Position numbers and translations under genes: made by a program. A DNA stretch of 64,000 nt, taken from contig JAANYP010002803.1 of NCBI GenBank assembly GCA_020465985.1, positions 124,001-188,000 on the forward strand. The letters run 5' to 3'. The notes beneath the pieces were generated by a model that was given only the letters and a program-made list of their open reading frames with translations, was not told the DNA's origin and did no database searches. The DNA is from Centrapalus pauciflorus. Lineage: Eukaryota > Streptophyta > Magnoliopsida > Asterales > Asteraceae. Shown piece by piece: positions 34,677-48,170 of this stretch (the stretch's first letter is position 1; each line of letters begins with the position of its first letter).

Positions 34677-37121
34677 TGTAACACCCCGACTCCAGAGCAG
34701 GTACGTGTAATTATCCCATTGACTGACTATTATAGTGATTATTGCGTTGGTCCAATTATGTCATGTATAGTGGATTATACGTGTCGGGACGGATTTTGCG
34801 TGGATTCAGGATATAATTTAGTGGATTAATTATATTTATGGATTCACGTAATTAAATGAGATTTATTGATATAAATAGTGATTTTTTATAACGGGGCCGG
34901 GTATCGGTGTCGAACCCGCGTTATAATTGGAAACATATATACATGCGTTGCTTTTCCTTGCTTCCTTTCTTCCCAAAACTCGCAAAAGTGTTGTGTGTGT
35001 GTGTGTGTTGTGTACCATCTGGAGATCAGAACAGAAACAAATTGAAGCCATAATCAAGGGATTTGATTGCTGTAAATCAGATTGAAGCTCCCTATTGTGT
35101 TCTTAAAGTTCAAGGTGAGAAAATCCTTAGAATTGAATCTAATTTTGTATGTTAATTGATATGAGATTGTGGGAATTGTTGAGTAGCAATATTATAAGTG
35201 TTTTTAGATGGTTTTTGTGAGTTTATTCTGCTGGAATCGGAGTTTGGGGAGATTAAACTCTTCTGGGAAGAACTGAAACTGAACAAGGAAACCTGCTGTT
35301 CGTCGCGAGCGCGGTCACGATAGGGGGGAGCGCGGTCGCGATTAGTAGCGCGATGGGGAGTGCGAGCTAGGGTTTCCGAGTGCGGTCATGATGTGAGCGC
35401 GGCCGCGATCCGGCTAGTTGGGCCAGATTTTGGTTTTGGGCCTGTTTGGGATCATTTTCTGGGACAGTTAGTTATCGTAATGATTATGGGATATATGGGT
35501 GTTTATCTGTTGAATTGGGATTAATCTGGGAAGATTTATTATGTGTTCAGGGACTGATAAAGATCGGTGCGAGACAGATTCGGATCAGCGGGTTAGAGAT
35601 TGTGTGCGGAGTGATCTAGGTGAGTACGCGAGTTCTTTTCAAAGGGCCTACTTTTATTGAGTCAATATATGTGCATATATTATTGTGATTATGTTTCGGG
35701 CACTACGAGCTGCCCCTCAGGTATGAGCTTACCTTTCTTTATATGTGAATATACTACTCTGTATGAGATCCATAATAGTGTGATCACGGGAGCTGTGTAG
35801 CTCTGTTTAACCTAATCAGCAGCGGGTTAGAGAATGCGGTCGCGATGTGATTAGTGCGAGCTGCGATCAGTTGTGCTTGGGTCAGGTTCTGTTTTGGGTT
35901 TCTGGGTTCGTTTGGGATCTGATGCAGTTATGGGTTCAGTTGTGAGTCTGTTATATGTATGTCGTTGGGTTAAATTAACAGTCTGGGATCCGTGTGTTGT
36001 TAAACAAACGAGTTGTTAAAGGGACGAGCAAACAGTGTGTCGGGCCGAAACAGTGATCCGAGAGTTCAGCGATTGAGACAAGAGGTATAATCATCAGGTG
36101 AGTACTCGAGTTCTTTTTCCAACCGCAGGATCATTTTTACTAATCTTAGTTGTGTAGTTATTGCTATATTATGTGTTGTGTATGTGTTAGGCACAAAAAG
36201 GCCTTAGTCAAACCTGTTATACATCTTAGGGGGAAATTATAAATCAAACCTGTTTGATGCACTTGAAGGTATAATTTAAGGTCATGTTTATGCCTTATTG
36301 AAACCTAAAAGTGATTTGCAATATTAGTCAAAGCTGCTACCCTGTTGCATTAGTTGTAACTTAGGCAGATTGCCCAAGCTGTTCTATTCTGTTGAACAAG
36401 ACATAAACTGTCTACGCTGCTCATGTCTGTTGAGCATGGACCAAAACTAAGTGTTCTACTCTTTGTGAACAGAACCTGTTCTTTGTGAACAGGTTGTACA
36501 CTTTATGGAATTTGTTTCCATGTGATCATGTATTGTCTTGGATGAAAAGATCAGTCTGCAAGTCGAAGACAAAGCGGAAAATCAGAAACTGCTTTTACTG
36601 CCTAAGCTGTTCTGATACATGAAGACAAAGAAGATATTTGAAATGGGTGATAGACTATTTCTTATATCAAAATGGCTCTACAAGAAGAGGAAAAGATTAA
36701 AGTTGACATTCCTCTTTAAGGTAAACCATTCTGCAACAGAGACAAAAAGGAAAAGACGAAGATTGTGCAACAAAGGGACAAATGTTGTTTTGTCAGAATG
36801 TGCAGAAAGAAGTTTTGTCTTTTTGGAAAGACGCTCCACTATCTCCTTAACCAATGAGGAAGGTTCACCAGTATTCTCAGAGAGAGTATAAAAGGAAGCT
36901 TCTAAGGAATGTGAGATAACCAAGAGTGAGATATTCAGAACGTGGAAAGAAGTGTGTTTTCATGCATGCAAAGTCTGCTAAGAATAAAAGGAGACATAAG
37001 TCTCGGACCTGGTTATTGCTTTCCTTGGTGTGCTTATTAAGCCTTTAGTGTTTAATTGATGTTTTAATTGTGAAAAGGCTGCTGATTGCGAAGGGGAGGT
37101 GTTGCAGGTCTGAGACATAAG

Positions 37122-37620
37122 TCTTAGACTCGGAATGGCCTTAGCTTTGGCATTGGTTTTGTTCAAAACTAAGTTCGTGAGTTGGTCCATTCTTTCCTTC
37201 TAATCCTTGGACCATACCTGCAAGTAATAGCCTCCCATAAACTAAATCTTGTAATGTGCTTGTGGGTATGGTGTTCAAGGAAATATGTGCAGCATATGTA
37301 TGTACCTGATGTTGTTTCCATTTGAATCTAATGCACTCCTATGTATACTACTGTTGTTTCTATTTTTAAATGAAAGACACACACACACACACACACCATT
37401 GATTAATTGTTTCTATCTGCTTAAGAATTGAAAACACACACACACACACATGTATATATACTACATGTCTCGGACTCAAGATGGTCTTAGCTTTGGCATT
37501 GGTTTTGTTCTAAAATAAGTCCCTGAGCTGGTCCATTCTTTCCCTCTAATCCTCGGACCATAACTGCAAGTAATAGCCTCCCATAAACTAAGTCTTGTAA
37601 GGTGCTTGTGGGTATGGAGT
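37122..37620 (+). repeat. Direct repeat, two units of about 160 bp
   Basis: The segment at 37122-37280 ('ttagctttggcattggtttt' to 'gtgcttgtgggtatgg') recurs at 37464-37616 with about 10 differences. The spacer holds two (AC)n runs (37378-37396 and 37432-37450). Possibly retroelement-derived; the family is not identified. Confidence 0.8.
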
Positions 37621-38214
37621 TGCTAGTACTTGGGCTGAGAAGCGTGTGAAGTGCAGCCGCTGCTCACAGGTCCAAAACTCAGCTTTCACTGAGTGTAAAC
37701 AGGCCCTATTTAGAGCTACAATTTTAGGTATTTTCAGTCTTGATTCAGCCTTAAATCATACGCCTTAATGACCCCTAAACATCTACAATGAATTCAATAC
37801 ACTTTTACCTTCAATCAATTGTCAAATATGATCATATATCATGAATTTAGAGTGGAAATATGAATTGGACAGCAGCTTTTATGGTTGTTTTTGGTGCAGC
37901 AACTTCATATTTTTAGCCTTAATTCTAGCATTTAATGGACTCCTAAGCTTGCAAATTAATACATAAACATCACCCATTAATTCTATGTACACTTAGACCT
38001 TAAAACCACCATAAAATTTTTGTTATACTTGGCATAAAATGATGAAGTATGTGCTGTGATTTTTTGACAGGAACATATACATAGTTAATGAATGAATTTA
38101 GCAGTTTGGTTATGCTCATTAGCAGTTGTAGCCATAAAAGTATATGCCTGATCAGAGTGAACTCTGAATCTCTGATTATAATATAATTTCAATGCATGTA
38201 TTACATAATGACTA

Positions 38215-38420
38215 TCAGCTGTTCTTGGGGGCATACAGGGTTCCAAACCTTTCTTCAACATAGGTGACAAGGGGCGAGGCCGCGATGGAAGACGCTCTTC
38301 TCTTAGCTTTCTTCCTCCCGCGCCCGCCGCCGTCCGGCCCGGGGAAGAAAAATGGAGAGAGAAAGAGCAGATGGATTCTATCCCCTATATCGAACACTCA
38401 TTCCTAGTAACATTATTGTT
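38215..38420 (-). other. GC-rich exon-like segment of unknown origin
   Basis: A GC-rich island (ccgcgatgg…cgcccgccgccgtccggcccgggg) in AT-rich DNA has a 60-residue minus-strand frame with a basic stretch (GRGRKKAKRR). It could be a captured gene fragment carried by insertion 1. I do not recognise it and no splice partner is evident. Confidence 0.3.
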
Positions 38421-39684
38421 CGAGGGAAAACTGTAGGAAGAAATCTAGAGAGAAACTGATGCACATCGTTGGTACGGTCCACTAAGGACTAAGGTATTTG
38501 CTTGTTTGTATTTATTAGGGGCTGCAACGGTACATAACTGGACTGTTTGTGCATGTTCCAGTCTGGTCCCCACTTCTGCACAACTCTACCAACTATATAT
38601 ATAAAGTTAAGAAAATCTGATGTTAGAATAAGAAACGTCAAGTGTATTGTTACGAGCTCCAACCTTGAAAATAAGGTCCATTCCAAAGGGGGGAGATTTG
38701 ATAAATCGGGTTATCCAGCCTCCAGACCTGACCCATTCAGAACATAAGAAGCTTACCCATTTTGAGGATTGAAGATGGTTGAAATAGTAGTATAAAAGTG
38801 GGTGACCACTTCAAGCATTAGTTCCACGTTTGCATTTTTCCATGATCCCATAGTTGTTTGTTTAATCAAATTATGTCTTGAGTTTAGGAGGACTTAGCAG
38901 TCTTCTTTCCTATTTGAATTTGTAATTTCTTATTTGAATTTGTAATTTGCTATATCTTCATCTTTTCGGGTCACTACCACAAATCTTCTACAGATTTTCT
39001 GTCAAATAACAAGCAGATTTAGTTATTTGTATCCTTAAAATGCTTGTTGACTTGGTTTAGCTACAAATCTACTTGTTATTTGACAGCAGCCCCATTTTGT
39101 CATTAAAATGCATATTTTGGGGTCACTGCTATAAACCTGCTTGTGCCCGCTTTCTGCTGTAGTCACTGCCACAAACACAATATGGATATATAAAATTACA
39201 AATAACTTCCTATTGTTACCTAGCTGGACTTGCTTGACGTTGCATGCTTGTGAACACACATTATTTTTTAGCTAAAAGATATAGCTCCTGCCAAATGGAC
39301 GAGGGAATGAAATGTTGTAATAATAAAGAAGTATTTAATGACTAATAAATTGTAATCTTGTTGATACGTACATCATAACAAGTCAATCAATCAATTAAAT
39401 TGGTTGGAAGTATTAGCATGACCCTCTCCTACACATTACACAAGTCCCAAGCATATACACCACACAACTGACAAAAGATGAGATAGAATCATAGTGTATT
39501 ATTTTCAATAAAAATTGATTGATTTGTTTTATCATGCCATAGAGATCCGTACTTTGACATATTCCCCTCCAATCCTCTACCCACCCACAATTTACAATTG
39601 TTTTATTTCATGACTTATCTTGTATGAGTGGATGAATTAATCTACTCAAAATTCATTTTGGTTAAAACTAGCCATTATAGTTAA

Positions 39685-42206
39685 TGTTGGTAAAACTCTC
39701 TAAAAACATTCACAGGATTTACCGAAACTAATCTTTATTATAACAATCTTGGAAATCACACTTTACAATCTTTACAATGCTTCCTATTTATAATAATCTA
39801 AGAGGTGCGTGTGAACCGACACAATGGTTCGGACGTGCCTCTTCACGAACGGTTGCGACTTTTACGAATAGTTGCAACTCTTCATGTTTACTAAATGCTA
39901 TTCTAGGCCCTTTTACTTTATACTATTACATATTTAACTCTAAACTAATTACATAATCAAGATTAAACTAACATTCTCCCCCTTAATCTTGATTGTTCTT
40001 CAAGTCTTCAATCTTCTGTTCTTCTGTTTGTCTTCAACACTTGCATCTTCTTGCTCGTGTAATCTCAATCTTGCAACACTTGCATCTTCTTGCTTGTGCA
40101 ATCTTAATCTTGTTAGGTTCTCTAACTGTCTCTGCATTTGTGTCTCAAATGCTGCATCTGTGTCTCAAATGCGGTCTCTCTATCTGTATTTGATTTTGAT
40201 GAATCAAATCTTCGGTTTCTCTAACCTACTTTAAGAAAAACGATCTACTCTCGATCAATTCTTCTTTGAATCTCTACTTTTAAGAAAAATGATCTACTCT
40301 TGATCAGTTTTTCTTTGATTGATCATCTACTCTCGATCAATCATGCTCTCTTTGGTGTAATCTCGACCATGTCAACTCTCTCTATCTTTCTCTGGTCTAA
40401 TCTCGACCTGTTCTACTCTCTCTTTTTCTCATTTTGTTATTGATTTACTTCTGATCAATAACTCTTTCTATCTTTCTCTATCTCTATCTTTTATTTTGTT
40501 ATTGATCTACTCGTGGTCAATAACTCTTTCTCTTTCTCTTTCTTGAACTCCGGTCTATCTCTGTATCTATACTTTTCTCTCCCATCATACTCTCTTTAAT
40601 TTGGTATTCTGCTAACCAATATAAATCTAATAACAATTCAACTTAATTGTTTTGTCGAACCACAGTTACTTCTCAAACAATTCAACGTTTCCTTAACGTG
40701 AATTATAACTTGCAAATATCAATCTTTATTTTATTCTTCTAATAAATTAAAGTCTATTAAAAATGAAAAGAAAAAACCTGGTAGGCCTTTTTTTTCTTTT
40801 ATTGGGCTCTTCTCCTTAAACTGTTGGGCTTATTTTTTTCTTCTTTGGGCCTGCTCTTCTTCAACTTGGCCCCCCTCTTTGGGCTTTCTTGGCACTTCTG
40901 TGAAAACGTTTCCTCTCTGAAACATTGTATATTTTTTGAACCGATTTCTTCTAATCAGTACAACCCACATCTGATTGAACCGGTGCTACTATACGCTTTT
41001 CTCCCTTTCTGTGAATCGATGTCTCTGTTGAAATCGATGTAACCCTTTGTGATTCCTCTGAATCGGTACTATGTCTCTTCCTAATCGGTGCCTCTTTTCT
41101 TCCAATCGGTGCCACTCTCTGATGGATGCCTCTTCTGAATCGGTTTCTTGCGATTCGGTGCTATACCTCTGTTTAATCGGTGTTGATGCTTGCAAATCCT
41201 AACCCTAATCGTTGCCTATGTGTCAATCGCTGATTATGGATTCTATGGTGGCGATTGGTGGTTTCTGGTGGTGGTAGGCGACGGTTGGTTGCCCTGGTTC
41301 GACTTCTGGAATTCTGGAAACCTAAACGTTGCCTCTAATGATGGCGGCGTTTGGTGGTTCTGGTGGTGGCTTTGGCGACTTTTAACCGTGGGTTTTCTGC
41401 GGTTGTGGCTTCTTCATAATCAGGTTTTGACTTTCTGATTTTGGCTTCTATTGCTTTCGGTATGAGGCTTATACGTACTGGTATATCCCCTTTGACTGAT
41501 TTCTAGGGTTTGCTATATCTCTGTTGCAATAATTTGCGAAGGGGCTTACTGGATTCTGTTTCTGCGATATGTTGCCCTGATGCAATCTTTGATATGCTTT
41601 CTGATTTCTTGATGTTGTTGAACTGTTGCTTCGGTTCCGTGGGGTTGCCTAACTGTGATGAGAAACAATCTGATTTCTCTAATTGAATCTTCTCTAGATT
41701 CTCCGTCTCTTGAAATCAATCTGATTTCTCTGTTTTTTTGGTGCCGGTTGGTAGTTGAGTACTTCTGTGTTCTTCTGCCCCGTGTATCTATGGCAATCTC
41801 TTTTGCCAATTTCCTAAACGACGATGCTCTAATCACCGGGTGTATTTCTTCGATTGTTTCTGCCTTTGGTAAATGATGAGAATTCAGGATCGTTTAACCT
41901 GTTGCTCTGATACCAATGTTGGTAAAACTCTCTAAAAACATTCACAGGATTTTACCGAAACTAATCTTTATTATAACAATCTTGGAAATCACACTTTACA
42001 ATCTTTACAATGCTTCCTATTTATAATAATCTAAGAGGTGCGTGTGAACCGACACAATAGTTCGGACGTGCCTCTTCACGAACGGTTGCGACTTTTACGA
42101 ATAGTTGCAACTCTTCATGTTTGCTAAATGCTATTCTAGGCCCTTTTACTTTATACTATTACATATTTAACTCTAAACTAATTACATAATCAAGATTAAA
42201 CTAACA
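39685..42206 (-). mobile_element. Non-autonomous LTR element A (gag deleted)
   Basis: On the minus strand the 5' LTR is at 41917-42206 and the 3' LTR at 39685-39973 (TGTTAG…CCAACA). A perfect duplication, gttaa, is at 39680-39684 and 42207-42211. An initiator-Met primer site (TGGTATCAGAGC) adjoins the 5' LTR and the purine tract ttaagggggagaa adjoins the 3' LTR. The LTRs and leader match element B. At the place where gag starts in B, A keeps only a start codon and a few codons, then jumps into sequence equivalent to B's 3' non-coding region. Encodes nothing recognisable. Confidence 0.88.
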
Positions 42207-42254
42207 GTTAAGTGCTGAAATGTTTTTGATTTTGATAACAGACAACACACACTG

Positions 42255-42256
<2 letters not shown>

Positions 42257-42325
<69 letters not shown>

Positions 42326-42343
42326 TGTATGTATGTATGTATG
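42257..42343. repeat. (TA)n then (TATG)n microsatellite
   Basis: About 21 TA units pass into about 11 gtat units, followed by short (CA)n runs up to 42510. Confidence 0.95.
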
Positions 42344-43032
42344 TCATTGCAGCTCTCGATTTTCATGACACACACACCATACATATATGTCGTTGATGCT
42401 GTCGATTTAAATATATACTCACTGCACTGTTATATATATAACACACACACACACCAGACAACACACACACACAGTTACGCAAAATGCGTATACATATAAC
42501 ACACACATATGCTTAGTTATTATTGATGCAGCAAGATAACCTGTAATTGGTCACTTAAATCCCATGTTGGTTTTTTTTTTTGGAAGAAGTATTGAGAACC
42601 AACGAGATAAATTAGTTGAAGATGCGATGAAGAAGCTTATGGAAAAATTGCCTCTTCAAGTTTGTGAGTTTCTAGCATGAGTTATCGTCTATGTTGGTTC
42701 AAGGTATGATGTCGTTACCATCATGACAAGTATAATTATATCATCAATTTGATTATTTTGGTTTGAGTTAGTTTCTAATTATTATTTGTGTGTGACAGGC
42801 AACTTTGTTTTGGGATATCGATATATTTATGAAGACCGGTGTTTTTTGGAGGATTTAGATACCTTATGTAATTATAATTAACAATTATTATATGGAATAT
42901 TGTGTTTTGAGATTATTGTGTAATTGGTGAAAGATTTTGATACTTTTTAATTATTGTAATCGACATTTTTGAATTGGTGATGTTTATTAATTGTATTCGT
43001 GTATTAAAAGGTTATACTTTTTGTAACTAAAT

Positions 43033-43397
43033 TCATAATTGTTGCATTTTAAAATAAAAAAAGTTGCATTTGAATGTAAAAAAGATTGTATTTGAGCATA
43101 AAAAGGTTGCATTTGAGTTTAAAAATAGTTTTATTTCATGTGAAAATGTTGCATTTGAGTTTGAAAAAGATTGCATTTGGATGCGAAAAAGGTTGCCTTC
43201 TAAAAAAGTTGCATTTCTATTTTTTATGCAACTCTTTCAGAAAAGGTTGCATATTCTACCATAAAGGTTACTTTAGACCTAAAGCAAGAGGACATAATGC
43301 AACTCTTGCTAAAAGGTTGCTTTAGGCATAATGCAACTTTTTGAAGGCCTAATGCAACATTTTGCCAATGTTGCAATAGGCTCATTTTGTTGTAGTG
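43033..43397 (-). mobile_element. CACTA-type end with subterminal repeats
   Basis: On the minus strand it starts CACTACAACAAAATGAGCC at 43397. Eight or so units of the type 'gttgcatttgagtttaaaaa' lie in the subterminal region, as expected for transposase-binding repeats of CACTA elements. It matches the fragment at 29414. The opposite terminus was not found. Confidence 0.65.
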
Positions 43398-46300
43398 GTC
43401 CAAGCTGTTCTTGTTCAAGCTGTCTATCTGTCTTGTAAAATCAGTGAGTCCATCTTAGTGAGTGAATTCATTGTATCCAGTCTAAGTGTGTCTTAGATTA
43501 GTAGTCTAACTGTTGTTTCTGTCATCTCAGCTTGAACCTTTCCGCAGTTCAAACTTGTTTGTAATTAACACGTGTTGATATATACATACAAACATTGAGA
43601 AAATGTGTTGAAATTTTAAATAGCTGTATTCACCCCCCTCTACAGCTTACAGCAGCATACTAGGAATACCTTTTGGGACCTACAGTATGACATGAACCTC
43701 AAGTATGATTCTATTCTTATTATAGTATATATGTGCATGAGATGGAATCCATCCCAGGATGTAACGACCTAAACTTTAATCAACGACGATTAACAAGGTT
43801 TAACGTTAATTGTAAGTGAAATGACATTTATGCTAAATGATTTAAAATATAACTTCAATGTAAGTTATGTTAATTAATATAAGACATAATTGAGTTAAAT
43901 ACATGTTATGTGTTTATTATTAAGTAATAACTCTAGGGAATGAAATAAAGACAAGTTTAGGGGTCAAATGGACAATTTAACAAACATTGGTGTATTTATA
44001 CTCAAGGTGAAGTAATCTGCTCATTTATTTTTAACACCAAACCAATTCATCTCTGCTCCTCTCTCTACTCACGGTTCTTCATAAATCATCAAGAACATCA
44101 AATTGTTGCAACAAAATTCATGATTATAGCCAAGGAATTAACAAGAAGGCATCAAGCTTCAAGTATCTTACAAGATTAAAGGTAAATTTTATCTTTTAGC
44201 AACTTGAATAAGCATATAAATATGCTACGGTTCTGTGATATTTAAGAACACAAAAATCAGTTTCAAAACATTAAAAATTAGACCAAGTTTAGTGTTACAA
44301 GCTTAAAATAAATTCCATCTCTTATGTGTTTAATTGAATATGTTTGCATTTTAGAGTTCAATTCCAAAATGTAAAATAAGTTCTGAAACTTGTAAATTGT
44401 TGCTGCTCGTTTTTTATTTTTCATCAACAAAGACGAGGCCAAGAAGGCGCTTTGGCTTTCGGCCAGAAATTAGATGCATATATATGTGTTTTGTACATTA
44501 TATAGAAGCATCAAACATTGCATTTTAAGTATTTTGCTGCTGCTGGAATTTAAAGAAAACAGAAAGGAATAATGCAGATGAGTGTGTGCGTGTGTTTTGT
44601 CAAGTACCGAAACCTTGCGTGGTTTCGGTAATATTGAAACAGTATGAGACTACCGAGACTATATAGAATAGCGAAACCATCCATGTAGTACTGAGACTTT
44701 AACACCTACTGAAACCTACCGAGACCTTGGCACTACGGAGACCTACAGAAACCTTTCAAAGGTTTCGGTAATTTTGTAAACTACCGAAACAGTCCAGAAC
44801 TTGCACATCAACCAAACTTTTTTTTTTTTTTTTGTTCCACTTTCCTTGTCATTTATGTAAGAGAGGAATATGTGTATGTATGTGACGTCGGATTATATAG
44901 AAACAGAATACACAAATAGAAAGCAAATTTCCTTCCTTTTCCTTTTATGTTAATAAAGTGTATATGTGCAGTGCATAAAACAGGAAGTAGAACAGTCACA
45001 GCAACCAAAGTACTTTCTTTGTACTTCCTTTATGGTGAATAAGTGTGTGTGCAGGTTTGTATAAATATAGACAACATATGTATACATAAATATGTATATA
45101 TCTCTTATGTGTGTGCTGTGAAGGTGACCGAAACAACAACAATTATAGCCACTTTCTTTTTCATAAATTAAGGATGTGCGTGTGCTGTGTGTGAAAAGTA
45201 GAAACAACACCATAATATATATAAGTTCCAGCAGCCAAGATCATTTCATTGTGTACGTATGTCGACCAGTACTAGCAGAAACAGAAACCATAGCAACAAC
45301 AACTTCTCCTTTCTAGTTCATACACATATTTCGATTGTTTTTATTCCCAAAACCAGCAACTGTCCTTTTTATTTTAACACATATAAATAGTCTAGTATTG
45401 AGTGGATATATAAATAAAGTTCCAAGACTCATCAAGGAATATTGTAAGTTTTGGATGTGCATAAACAATCACAACAATATCATTAAACAAATTCTCCTAT
45501 ATATTACCCATGGAGGAGAGAGAATGTAACTCCATATATGGGTACTTAACAGCCATCCGATCTCATGGAAATTAACCCTAGCCGTCATAATTGATTTACT
45601 TATGAAAAAGCTTATTGTACAACCCTCTTAAAGCATTTCCAGATCCATGGCAATCCACTCTCCGTAAATTCTGGTGTCGTGCGTGCAGGAAACTTGCAAA
45701 AAACCACCTCACAGGCGTATTTCAACTCCCATCAGCCCATCCCCATGTTTGCAAAACCACTCTCCACATCTCTTCCCTCTTTGGTAGCGTACACACATAA
45801 ACACACAGTCACAGAAGAAGAGAGAGAAGGGGGGACAGAATAACAAAAAGAAATAAAAAAGACGACTCCCGCGCCGGTGGTTTTCATTACAAAAACGAAG
45901 CGTAATTATCGTTTTTGATTGAGCGTGTGTGAGTTTCTCCGATTATTGGTATTTAATTGTTGTTTTGGTTGCCAACAACAGGTGAGGTCGACATCGGTGG
46001 TTAAGACAAGAGGTTTACCAGTCGAAAGCATCAAGAAAAGGTCAAGGCTTGAAGGAGTTAGACTGGGAGTTTGATGGCATTAGTAATCATAGATAAAATG
46101 GTTGTAATTCACTTTATTGTCATTTATGAAGTTGTTTGATGATCTTTAATGCCACCAGCGATGGTGGTTTACCAACCTAGACCCGGGATGAACCGAGTTG
46201 AGACGGTAGGAGGAGGACGATCGGGAGACATTTGCGTTTGCAGAGATAGAAAGACAGAAGCACGATTGTTTATATTATGCATTCCATTTATAAAAGTTTA

Positions 46301-47332
46301 ACGAAGCCTTATTGTTGATGTTATAAGCACAATTGTTTTGGTTCGCTGATAGTGGCATGGCGAATATTATGAACAAATGATACAATCTGCATTAACTTGT
46401 CTCTTTTACTTCTCCTGCCATCATATAGCTCTTATAATGGTAATTGTTGTATTTTACTCTTTTGCTTACTTTAAATTGATTTGCAATGCATTTTCTTCTA
46501 TTTGATTTTATATATAGAATTTGATGTATAGTGTGAATGTAAATAGTATGTGTACAAGAATTTTGATAAATATAACTTTTATGTCTTTCGTTCATTTAGC
46601 TGTAAGAATAAGTTTTATTTTTTGCTTGAAAAATGTGGATAGAATGAATTCTTTTTGGATGGTTATCTGGCATTCAATGTGAAATATCCATTTAAAATTT
46701 GTTATTCATCACAATAATTATTTTATATAATGTGTTTCTTTAATGGTTAATAAATGTAGAAAGATTATTCAAATCACACATTGTATTGTGGCTTTTCACT
46801 TGACAGATATCTTTAACATGCATTTTATCTCTATCGTCCAAGTTTATAAGCAACTTTTTTTTTTTTTTTTTGAGAAATTAATGAATTTGAGTGACATATG
46901 ATTTTATCTCTATCCTCACCCATCGACACCTCCTGGTAAGAGGCTTGTCAACCTTATTCTGATTTAGTAGTAATCGCAATGGTGTAAACAATATCATTCT
47001 CATATTGATCTATTTTAGTGTTTTGTTTTTTTAACACAATTGTTTGACTTAATTGTTGGTTTTGTGTAGGCAATTATGTACGACACAATTATGTGTGATA
47101 AATATATGTAAATTTACAGATAACATCAATTTCCTCACTCACTAACCCACTTTGAACACCGCTTTTCATTTAAAACTGATGCAGTTCCTCTTTGTAGCAA
47201 AAAAAAAAAAGAAAACTACAAAAAAACCATAAAGCCATAAACACACACTCTCACACAGTGTTCAACCAGAGAAAACCAAGTCATATTCTCCAACCCCTTG
47301 ACAAAACCACCTTATATTAAAAAAAACATCAT

Positions 47333-47360
47333 CCCGTACACCGTACGGGTATTACACTAG
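47333..47360 (+). mobile_element. Helitron 3' terminus
   Basis: Hairpin CCCGTACACCGTACGGG, then TATTACA and terminal CTAG followed by T. The 5' end was not located. Confidence 0.65.
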
Positions 47361-47390
47361 TTATGTATGTGGGTGATAAAAATATGGGAT

Positions 47391-48170
47391 AATTACAAAA
47401 TAACCATTTTTCACATGTTTATTCACTTTTTAGCCACTTTATATACATTTTACCAAAATAGCCACACTTTACGTTACCACATTTACGTGATAGCCACAAT
47501 TTACGTGATTTGTACTTTTTTCATTTTTTAATGCATTACGTTACAAAAGGTGTCTGGTCACGTAAATTGTTGTACTTTACGTAAATTGTTGTACTTTACG
47601 TGACCATTTTTGCTCCTTTCCCATGAATGTTTGGTGGGATGTCTTGTCACACTTTACGTTACCACATTTACGTGATAGCCACAATTTACGTGATTTGTAC
47701 TTTTTTTTCCATTTTTAATGCATTACGTTACAAAAGGTGTTTGGTCACGTAAATTGTTGTACTTTACGTGACCACTGATTTGTACTTTTTTTTTCATTTT
47801 TTTAATACATTACGTTACAAAAGGTGTTTGGTCACGTAAATTGTTGTACTTTACGTGACCATTTTTGCTCCTTTCCCATGAATGTTTGGTGGGATGTCTT
47901 GTCACACTTTGAAATGTTTTTTAAAGCAATCATTACATTTTTATGGGGAATGAGCAAATTTTTAAAAGTGGTCACGTAAATTACAACTTTACGTGACCAA
48001 ACACCTTTTGTAACGTAATGCATTAAAAAATGAAAAAAAAAGTACAAATCACGTAAATTGTGGCTATCACGTAAATGTGGTAACGTAAAGTGTGGCTATT
48101 TTGGTAAAATGTATATAAAATGGCTAAAAAGTGAATAAAGATGTGAGATGTGGCTATTTTTGTAATTATC
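47391..48170. mobile_element. Foldback element with long inverted repeats
   Basis: The left arm (47393 on: gataattacaaaataacc…cactttttagccac…ttttaccaaaatagcc…cacatttacgtgatagcc) is repeated in inverse at about 47945-48170 with few differences. The inverted match extends over about 200 bp. The centre holds two to three direct copies of an approximately 150-bp unit containing 'cacgtaaattgttgtacttt'. Such long arms suggest a Mutator- or foldback-type non-autonomous element. It ends exactly where the 5' LTR of element B begins. Confidence 0.7.

Larger units (their letters stand above)
36185..43684 (+). mobile_element. LTR-type insertion 1 (TGTTAGGCAC…GACCTACA)
   Basis: TG…CA ends and a perfect 5-bp duplication, gtatg, at 36180-36184 and 43685-43689. 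The body contains element A (39685-42206), a CACTA-like end (43033-43397), a direct repeat at 37122-37620 and a GC-rich segment near 38280. The 'gaaatgtttttgattttgat' and 'cacccccctctacagc' segments resemble copia (SIRE/Maximus-type) LTRs, so this may be a second, expanded solo LTR. No gag or pol frame is seen. Confidence 0.7.

Noticed and set aside
45615..45800. 61-residue frame with Cys and Trp (WCRACRK)
   Set aside because: It is short, has no recognised domain and is embedded in LTR-type insertion 2; chance cannot be excluded.
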